From Chloroflexota bacterium (GTDB lineage Bacteria; Chloroflexota; Anaerolineae; Promineifilales; Promineifilaceae): 6,233 bases of DNA. Under the pieces are notes generated by a model. It was not told the DNA's origin. It saw nothing but the letters and a program-made list of their open reading frames with translations, and did no database searches. Positions 1 through 4,614 of this stretch are shown here, piece after piece. The stretch covers positions 1 to 6,233 of the forward strand of contig JAAEOP010000054.1 of NCBI GenBank assembly GCA_024223125.1, read 5' to 3'. The position numbers were made by a program, and so were the translations under genes. Every line of letters starts with the position of its first letter. Position 1 is the stretch's first letter.

Positions 1-212
1 AATTGCTAAGTCTAAAGCAAAATGCGCCTGATCTGTTGATTTGTTTGGAAAGGTACTATTCTACGCGGTTTTCTTAAGTTAAAACTGCTTGTATTTGAAG
101 GAAAAAGTTAAAACCCGCTGAGTTTGTACAAAAATAAGGTATCATACCCGCGGGAATCCACTCCTCAGAAAAGATGGATTCCTGCCTTCGCAGGAATGAC
201 AACTTTCGGGTT
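1..212. other. AT-rich non-coding left edge, no gene recognised
   Basis: This stretch is visibly more AT-rich than the rest of the window, and I found no convincing coding sequence on either strand. The 10-mer AAGTTAAAAC occurs twice in direct orientation (76-85 and 105-114, period 29), and a short interspersed repeat lies at about 147-200. The C-terminal half of the neighbouring cobT, which should continue leftward into this region, is not here. The segment may therefore be foreign or rearranged DNA, or the flank of an assembly join. I see no transposase, tRNA or recognisable attachment site. Confidence 0.5.
147..200. repeat. Short interspersed hairpin repeat (ATTCC...GGAAT type)
   Basis: A perfect 8-bp stem ATTCCTGC (178-185) and GCAGGAAT (190-197) closes a CTTC loop. 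A second inverted pair, GGAATCCA (153-160) and TGGATTCC (175-182), overlaps the first stem, so two alternative folds are possible. The palindrome CCCGCGGG sits at 147-154. Read on the minus strand, the element begins GTCATTCCTGCGAAGGCAGG, which is the style of the widespread intergenic repeats known from many bacteria (dRS3-like ATTCCC-n-GGGAAT elements). It lies directly downstream of the broken end of cobT. Membership in a genomic repeat family is inferred from similarity of pattern only. Confidence 0.6.
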
Positions 213-656
213 TTATTTAATCCTTATTCCCTGCGTAATGTTGCCTGTACCCGCCCCAATTTTATGATCAATCAATTGTGGATGAGGCGGCAAATCGGCC
301 GTTATACCCATATCTACTATCACTACCTGCGCTCCGGCCGCTTGAGCCAAAACATTGATCGCTGCCCCGCCGTGCAAAAAGTTGCCGATCATTTGCGCCG
401 TCACTTCCGGTGGATAGGCGCTGACGCCAGCGGCCGTGACGCCATGATCGCCAGCCATAATAAGAACCGCTTTCTCCTTGAGGCGGGGGCGTGGTTGAGC
501 CGTAATGCCGGCCAATTGAATGGACAATGTTTCCAGACGGCCGAGGCTGCCCGCTGGTTTAGTCAATATCGTATGACGGGCGCGTACTCCATCCATTGCC
601 TTTTTGTCTAATGGTTCAATCAGGCCAATAAAGTGTTCCCAGTTCGTTTTTGTCAT
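213..656 (-). pseudogene. cobT: Truncated nicotinate-nucleotide--dimethylbenzimidazole phosphoribosyltransferase (CobT), N-terminal part
   Basis: CobT transfers phosphoribose from nicotinate mononucleotide to 5,6-dimethylbenzimidazole, giving alpha-ribazole phosphate for the lower ligand of cobalamin, in the cytoplasm. The 147-residue product shows family signatures: KPAGSLGRLE at residues 33-42, MAGDHGVTAAGVSAYPPEVTAQM near 67-89, and NFLHGGAAINVLAQAAGA near 91-108. Complete CobT is about 350 residues. Here the expected continuation after GAGTGNITQG (a Gly-Pro-Ala-Met-type stretch) is replaced by IRIK and a stop, so about 200 residues are missing, including the C-terminal catalytic glutamate region. 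The start ATG lies 16 bp after the upstream membrane-protein gene on the same strand and has only a weak ribosome binding site. It probably belongs to the fabH transcription unit. The product is unlikely to be active. The break could be a genuine truncation at the repeat, or an assembly junction. Confidence 0.85.
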
Positions 657-672
657 ATGCTGTTGTCTTCAA

Positions 673-1296
673 TCAATAACCAGATTCCTGTGTCGGCCGC
701 CCCCAAAACCAAGCCAACCACACCCCCACCAGACTAAACAACACAAACACCGCTAGAAACGTCAGTTGAATATGGCTGGATTCTGTGGTTCGTACCGGAT
801 TTGGCGGATGCAGCACTAATGCGGCCTGCCCATTCAGCCAAATAATCAGACCAAATAGCAACGGTGGCAGCAAACCAAGCCATCGTTTGGGTGGCAGCCA
901 GGCGAGCAAAACCTGTACGATGAGGGCAATTGCCAACCCATTGAGCGCGGCTGCCATGCGCGGTTCCTGCAGCAGTACCCCACCCCAATTTACCTGTGAG
1001 GCCACCATGCTCATGAAAATGCCGGCGCCGTACACGGCCGTGCCAACCCATCCCACCGTCTTCATCCAACTGTCCCACAAGAGATTGTTTGTGATCGACA
1101 ATAACAAGCCCAAAAAAGCGGCCACGCCTAAACCGGCCATCCCCGCCCAGGTTAGCCCTACATGCACATACACCGATTTTATCCCGTTGCCCAATGTTTG
1201 TTCGTCCGGCCCTAACCAGATAACGGCCGTCAACAACACAAAAATGACAGCCAACACAACCCAGGCCCATTTGGGCGTTTCCCGCGCCCTGGTCAT
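673..1296 (-). CDS. Six-helix membrane protein, divergent CcmC/CcsA-like cytochrome c assembly protein
   Basis: The product has 207 residues with about six hydrophobic segments (near 10-29, 44-68, 79-100, 112-134, 137-155 and 177-198), matching the six helices of CcmC, an inner-membrane haem-handling protein of cytochrome c maturation. The segment SVYVHVGLTWAGM (41-53) resembles the CcmC stretch with its first haem-ligand histidine (here H45). NWGGVLLQEPRM (103-114) sits where the Trp-rich WGTWWVWDPRL motif is expected, but it keeps only one Trp and has EPR for DPR. H163 and H175 before the last helix could stand in for the second histidine. The start at 1296 is preferred over GTG at 1314, because the GGAGGAGG in that 18-base extension is a perfectly spaced ribosome binding site. 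The ATG overlaps the fabH stop as ATGA, implying coupling. Haem binding is inferred. It could also be an unrelated polytopic protein. Confidence 0.5.
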   Translation of the reverse strand: MTRARETPKWAWVVLAVIFVLLTAVIWLGPDEQTLGNGIKSVYVHVGLTWAGMAGLGVAAFLGLLLSITNNLLWDSWMKTVGWVGTAVYGAGIFMSMVASQVNWGGVLLQEPRMAAALNGLAIALIVQVLLAWLPPKRWLGLLPPLLFGLIIWLNGQAALVLHPPNPVRTTESSHIQLTFLAVFVLFSLVGVWLAWFWGRPTQESGY

Positions 1297-2471
1297 GAAG
1301 CGTCCTCCTCCCACGGCTTTTTATCGGCGTCTTTCATACGCGCGTCCGGCGTTGGCGAACCGGCCATCCAGGCGCCCATTCGACGCCGTGCCTTTTTCAT
1401 CTTGGAACGGCCGCGAGCAACCACATACCGCGCCCGCCGCCATTCCCGGCGACGACGGGAAATATCTGGCGGAGTCACATTCCATTTGACCACTGAAGCC
1501 GCCCAGGTCAACCCGCCGCCAAAGCCGACAAAAACGACATGATCATCGGGATGAAGACGGCCGTCGGCTACCGCATCACACAAGGCTATGGGAATGGAAG
1601 CGGCCGATGTATTGCCCATTAAATGGACGTTGGTGAAAAACTTCTCTTCGGAGATTTTTAATCGTTTAGCGGCCGATTCAATAATACGGGTATTAGCCTG
1701 GTGAGGGATAATCAGATCAACATCTTCAATTGTCATATCTGCTTTACGCAAGGCTGCCAGCACGGAGTTGGCTATAACTTTCGTGGCAAAACGAAAAACC
1801 TGACGGCCGTTCATCGCTATCGTATTTTGCTTGTGTCCATTATGTAAATATTCCGGCCCCAACATCGGCATTGGATTGTGGTAAACGGCCGGTAAACTCA
1901 ACAAATCGCCACCCGACCCATCAGAGCGCAAAGTGGAAGCCATCACCCCACCTTCAATGCTGCTGCCCCGGAGTACCACAGCCCCGGCCCCATCGCCAAA
2001 CAAAATACACGTTTCCCGGTCTTCCCAATCCAACACCCGCGACATTGTTTCAGCGCCAATAACCACCGCATTCCGTACAGAACCGGTGGCAATTGCCTGT
2101 GAAGCCATATCCAATCCATACACAAAACCAGAACAAGCCGCGCTTAAGTCAAACGCGCCGGCTTTTACTGCGCCCAGATAATCTTGTACTCGGCAGGCGG
2201 TAGAAGGGAAAATATATTCTGGTGTCGAGGTGGCGACAATAATCAAATCTACCTGTGAGGGATGAATATCGGCTACAGCCAAAGCGCGAGCGGCCGCTTC
2301 AAAAGCCAATGTAGCCGTCGTTTCCCGTTCATCCGCAATATACCGCTGGCGGATACCCGTCCGCCGGGCAATCCATTCATCCGATGTGTCAATAATCCGC
2401 TCTAAATCATGGTTGGTCATCACATGGTCAGGCACATACTTGCCCCAACCGATAATGTGCGCGTATTTCAT
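1293..2471 (-). CDS. fabH: 3-oxoacyl-[ACP] synthase III (FabH) with basic C-terminal extension
   Basis: This enzyme starts type II fatty acid synthesis by condensing an acyl-CoA (acetyl or branched) with malonyl-ACP in the cytoplasm. The thiolase-fold signatures are complete. The nucleophile is C113 in DLSAACSGFVYGL, H257 lies in IIPHQANTRI, and N287 lies in HLMGNTSAASIP. The N-terminal TSDEWIARRTGIRQR (29-43) and the glycine-rich end VFVGFGGGLTWAASVVKW (313-330) are typical. The fold normally ends here, at about 320-335 residues, but this protein continues for about 60 more. That tail has clusters of Arg/Lys (for example SRRRREWRRAR and MKKARRR) and then an acidic end, with no fold I recognise. 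The start ATG at 2471 has GAGGT seven bases upstream. It is the first gene of a leftward cluster with the CcmC-like protein (ATGA overlap) and the cobT remnant. A related KAS III used in secondary metabolism is possible but less likely, since no other biosynthetic genes are visible. Confidence 0.93.
   Translation of the reverse strand: MKYAHIIGWGKYVPDHVMTNHDLERIIDTSDEWIARRTGIRQRYIADERETTATLAFEAAARALAVADIHPSQVDLIIVATSTPEYIFPSTACRVQDYLGAVKAGAFDLSAACSGFVYGLDMASQAIATGSVRNAVVIGAETMSRVLDWEDRETCILFGDGAGAVVLRGSSIEGGVMASTLRSDGSGGDLLSLPAVYHNPMPMLGPEYLHNGHKQNTIAMNGRQVFRFATKVIANSVLAALRKADMTIEDVDLIIPHQANTRIIESAAKRLKISEEKFFTNVHLMGNTSAASIPIALCDAVADGRLHPDDHVVFVGFGGGLTWAASVVKWNVTPPDISRRRREWRRARYVVARGRSKMKKARRRMGAWMAGSPTPDARMKDADKKPWEEDAS
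1304..1311 (-). promoter_or_regulatory. Strong ribosome binding site deciding the start at 1296
   Basis: On the minus strand the sequence reads GTGGGAGGAGGACGCTTCATG. The GGAGG at 1308-1304 is seven bases before the ATG at 1296-1294. This favours the internal ATG over the upstream in-frame GTG at 1314-1312, whose own codons make up the site. It lies inside the end of fabH, so translation of the membrane protein is probably coupled to fabH termination. Confidence 0.75.
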
Positions 2472-2478
2472 ATGTTTA

Positions 2479-2482
2479 CCTC
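2479..2482 (-). promoter_or_regulatory. fabH ribosome binding site (GAGG)
   Basis: The minus strand reads TTGAGGTAAACATATG, placing GAGG seven bases before the fabH ATG at 2471. It supports this start and contrasts with the two rightward genes, which have no such site. Confidence 0.7.
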
Positions 2483-2500
2483 AAGTTGGTGGATGGTTGT

Positions 2501-2540
2501 TGGTTGCTAGTGGCTGGTGGTTTGTACCAGCTACCAACCA
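2501..2540. repeat. Imperfect inverted repeat in the divergent intergenic region
   Basis: The left arm is TGGTTG (2501-2506) plus GTGGCTGGT (2510-2518). The right arm is ACCAGCTAC (2526-2534) plus CAACCA (2535-2540). They pair with one mismatch (a G-U pair in plus-strand RNA), a three-base bulge (CTA, 2507-2509) and a seven-base loop. No T-run follows on either side, so it is not a typical intrinsic terminator. It lies within or just at the start of the predicted fabH leader, and may be a regulator-binding dyad, a leader hairpin or a remnant of an interspersed repeat. Confidence 0.5.
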
Positions 2541-2544
2541 CTTA

Positions 2545-2553
2545 TATATACCA
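2545..2553 (-). promoter_or_regulatory. Candidate extended -10 promoter for the fabH cluster
   Basis: The minus strand reads TGGTATATATAAG, giving the extended -10 pattern TGN followed by TATATA (2550-2545). There is no good -35 hexamer at 16-18 bp, where the sequence is GGTGGG-like. Extended -10 promoters can work without one. Transcription would start near 2538, giving a leader of about 65 bases that begins with the hairpin at 2501-2540. The TATATATA run offers several registers, so the exact site is uncertain. Confidence 0.3.
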
Positions 2554-2582
2554 TAGATCAAAACCCACCCATTTTAGTTCAG

Positions 2583-2610
2583 TTGCGTTCATATTTCACG
2601 GCCGTATAAT
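2583..2610 (+). promoter_or_regulatory. Promoter of the lipoprotein peptidase gene, near-leaderless
   Basis: A perfect TATAAT stands at 2605-2610, with a weak -35 TTGCGT at 2583-2588 and 16 bp between them. A start site about seven bases after the -10 would fall at roughly 2616-2619, on or next to the ATG at 2619. No Shine-Dalgarno sequence is visible before that ATG. The first T of the -10 is the last base of an ACGGCCGT palindrome (2598-2605), so the palindrome fills the spacer next to the -10. Confidence 0.6.
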
Positions 2611-2618
2611 TCGCAGCT

Positions 2619-4535
2619 ATGAAAAGAATTAACACACAAGCATCGTTGGGGAGTCGAATCCTGTTCATTGTAACATTTTTTCTCATCTGGATGTCAGGCT
2701 GTAGTTTGTTGCCCGGTGGCCATGAAGAGCCGCTTCCCGACCTGATTCTGATGCCGCCACCAACGGCCGCTTATGATTCTTTGACGCGATTGACCCAGGC
2801 TGCCGCCCCGGAACGAGACATGCCCGCTCTGGTTAGCAGTTTTCAGGGGACACCCATTCAGCGCATTGTCGAAGGGGGGTTGCCAGAGACGCCACCGGGG
2901 GAAACGGCCGCATTCTGGGTAACAAATAACGATGACGCCAGCAATCGTCAAATTGACGCCCGTCTTCTAGCACAAACGGCCGATTTGAATATGTGGGTGG
3001 AAGAAGGGCTGCATGTAGATAGTGAAGAACTGCTTGCGGCCGCTAACAAAATTGAAGCGGAAACCTTACCGGCCAACCGCGCCTTTTTTGGTACAGAATG
3101 GCAGCCCGGCATTGACGGCGACAATCGCATCAATATTTTGCACGCCGAAAAGTTGGGGCAAAATGTAGCTGCTTATTATTCTGCTTCAGATGAGATGGTG
3201 ACGGCCGTCAACCCCTTCTCCAACCAACGCGAAATGCTCTATGTTAATATGGATGGTTACAAAATCAACAGCGACGATTATCATAGTACCATCGCCCACG
3301 AACTACAACACCTCATCCAATGGCACACCGACAAAAATGAAGAAGGTTGGATGGGTGAAGGACTGTCTGAACTGGCCTCCTACCTCAGCGGCTACCCGCC
3401 TGACCGGGCGGCCGATTTTGTGGCTCAAACCGATCTGCCTTTAACCAATCTCAGCCAGCAGCCGGATGTAATAGCCGGACATTATGCGGCCGCTTACCTC
3501 TTTGCCAACTACTTCTATGAGCGCTTCGGGGCAGAGGCTACGCAGGCATTGGTCACTCATCCGGCCAATGGGTTGGTGGGGGTAGATGGCGTATTGGCGG
3601 AAATGGGAGAATCGGACACGGCCGTCACCCTTTACGCTGACTGGTTGGCAGATACCTATCTGGCCGGCGCCGGTTATGAGACGCCGTACCAGATTGAGAT
3701 ACCCGCTCTTGAACCGCACATAATCAATCGTTTTCCGGCTGATGGGTTAACGGCCGTCTACCCCTTCGGCGCTGATATTTACCAAATTGAAAATGACAGC
3801 CCCGTTAGCCTTATCTTTACCGGCACACAGCAAACCCGGCTGGTGGATGCTGCGCCCCACAGTGGCCGTTTTGTGTATGCTACGCTGCCGGCCGATGAAT
3901 CTGATATGCGTCTGACACGGCCGTTTGACCTGACTGATTTAGACAGCGCTGCCCTCACCTTTTGGACCTGGTATGACATTGAAGAAGGGTGGGATTACGC
4001 ATATGTCACTGTGTCTAGCGATGACGGCCAGACCTGGGATATTTTGGAAACAGCTTCTACCACGTTAGACAATCCTCAAGGCAACAGCTTTGGTCCCGGT
4101 TACAGTGGACTAAGCGGCGGCGGAGAAACGGCCGTCTGGATTCAAGAAACGGCCGACCTCACCCCTTACGCCGGACAAGAAATTTTACTGCGCTTCCAAT
4201 ACGTCACCGATGACGCCGTGCATGAAGCCGGATTCTTGGTAGATGACATCGCCATCCCCGAATTGGGCTACCAGGATAACGCCGAGCAAGATGGTGGCTG
4301 GCAGGAGGAAGGTCTCATCCGCAGCAGCCACATTTTGCCCCAATCCTTCATCGTGCAGCGCATTTTGTTGACGGATGATGGCCCGGTGGTGGAACAGTTA
4401 CCATTAGATGAGAATAATCAGGCTGTCTGGAAATTTCCATTGGACGGCCGCAACCGTCGGGCTATTCTTATCGTATCAGGCAGCACGGCCGTAACCAACC
4501 AACGCGCCGCTTACCAATATGAGTGGAGAGAATAA
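2619..4535 (+). CDS. Secreted lipoprotein zinc metallopeptidase (HExxH) with immune-inhibitor-A-type jelly-roll domain
   Basis: The 638-residue product begins with a basic N-terminus, a hydrophobic stretch (about 13-27) and a lipobox-like MSGC ending at C28, so it is probably a lipid-anchored exported protein. The catalytic motif is HELQH (H227, E228, H231) in STIAHELQHLIQWH. GWMGEGLSELA follows, where E247, 15 residues after H231, is the likely third zinc ligand. This is a gluzincin pattern, closest in style to M30 (hyicolysin-like) peptidases. I cannot name the exact family. Residues about 434-546 (RPFDLTDLDSAALTFWTWYDIEEGWDYAYV... DGQTW... LRFQYVTD... GFLVDDI) match the beta-sandwich found at the C-terminus of immune inhibitor A peptidases, a likely substrate- or sugar-binding module. 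The last 90 residues are unassigned. The ATG lacks a ribosome binding site and sits right behind a TATAAT, suggesting a leaderless mRNA. It is paralogous to the next gene, 79 bp downstream. Confidence 0.8.
   Translation: MKRINTQASLGSRILFIVTFFLIWMSGCSLLPGGHEEPLPDLILMPPPTAAYDSLTRLTQAAAPERDMPALVSSFQGTPIQRIVEGGLPETPPGETAAFWVTNNDDASNRQIDARLLAQTADLNMWVEEGLHVDSEELLAAANKIEAETLPANRAFFGTEWQPGIDGDNRINILHAEKLGQNVAAYYSASDEMVTAVNPFSNQREMLYVNMDGYKINSDDYHSTIAHELQHLIQWHTDKNEEGWMGEGLSELASYLSGYPPDRAADFVAQTDLPLTNLSQQPDVIAGHYAAAYLFANYFYERFGAEATQALVTHPANGLVGVDGVLAEMGESDTAVTLYADWLADTYLAGAGYETPYQIEIPALEPHIINRFPADGLTAVYPFGADIYQIENDSPVSLIFTGTQQTRLVDAAPHSGRFVYATLPADESDMRLTRPFDLTDLDSAALTFWTWYDIEEGWDYAYVTVSSDDGQTWDILETASTTLDNPQGNSFGPGYSGLSGGGETAVWIQETADLTPYAGQEILLRFQYVTDDAVHEAGFLVDDIAIPELGYQDNAEQDGGWQEEGLIRSSHILPQSFIVQRILLTDDGPVVEQLPLDENNQAVWKFPLDGRNRRAILIVSGSTAVTNQRAAYQYEWRE
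3557..3574 (+). repeat. 18-bp identical segment shared with the paralogue (copy 1)
   Basis: TCATCCGGCCAATGGGTT here is identical to 5808-5825. It encodes the HPANGL block that follows the catalytic domain in both peptidases and supports their origin by duplication. The rest of the two genes is clearly diverged. Confidence 0.6.
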
Positions 4536-4614
4536 GGTACAGACCAACTTCACAATCCACAATTCATTATTCATTATTTCTTACTTGGGTAAGTTATTTA
4601 AGCGCCATTCCTAA
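4536..4614. other. AT-rich spacer between the two peptidase genes
   Basis: This 79-bp gap has a short tandem repeat (ATTCATT twice, 4562-4575) and a small hairpin, CTTAC (4580-4584) and GTAAG (4589-4593) with a TTGG loop. TTATTTAA follows the hairpin. The stem has only five base pairs, so I do not call it a terminator. A weak promoter-like pair, TTCACA (4549-4554) and CATTAT (4572-4577) with 17 bp between, could start transcription of the second gene. Read-through from the first gene is equally possible. Confidence 0.35.

Noticed and set aside
174..611. Plus-strand open frame of 145 codons
   Set aside because: It lies antisense to clear CobT homology, and its first residues are only the translated hairpin repeat. 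There is no ribosome binding site and no recognisable domain.
1297..1314. Upstream GTG start for the CcmC-like protein
   Set aside because: The six extra codons consist of the ribosome binding site for the ATG at 1296, and that ATG also makes the typical ATGA junction with fabH.
785..1489. Plus-strand open frame of 234 codons
   Set aside because: It is antisense to the CcmC-like gene and the end of fabH. Its composition is what a shadow of a membrane protein gives, and there is no supporting motif.
3441..3719. Minus-strand open frame inside the lipoprotein peptidase gene
   Set aside because: It is a shadow of a well-supported plus-strand gene, with no domain and no start signal.
4580..4600. 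Intrinsic terminator after the lipoprotein peptidase
   Set aside because: The stem is only five base pairs with little GC, and the following TTATTTAA is not a proper U-run.
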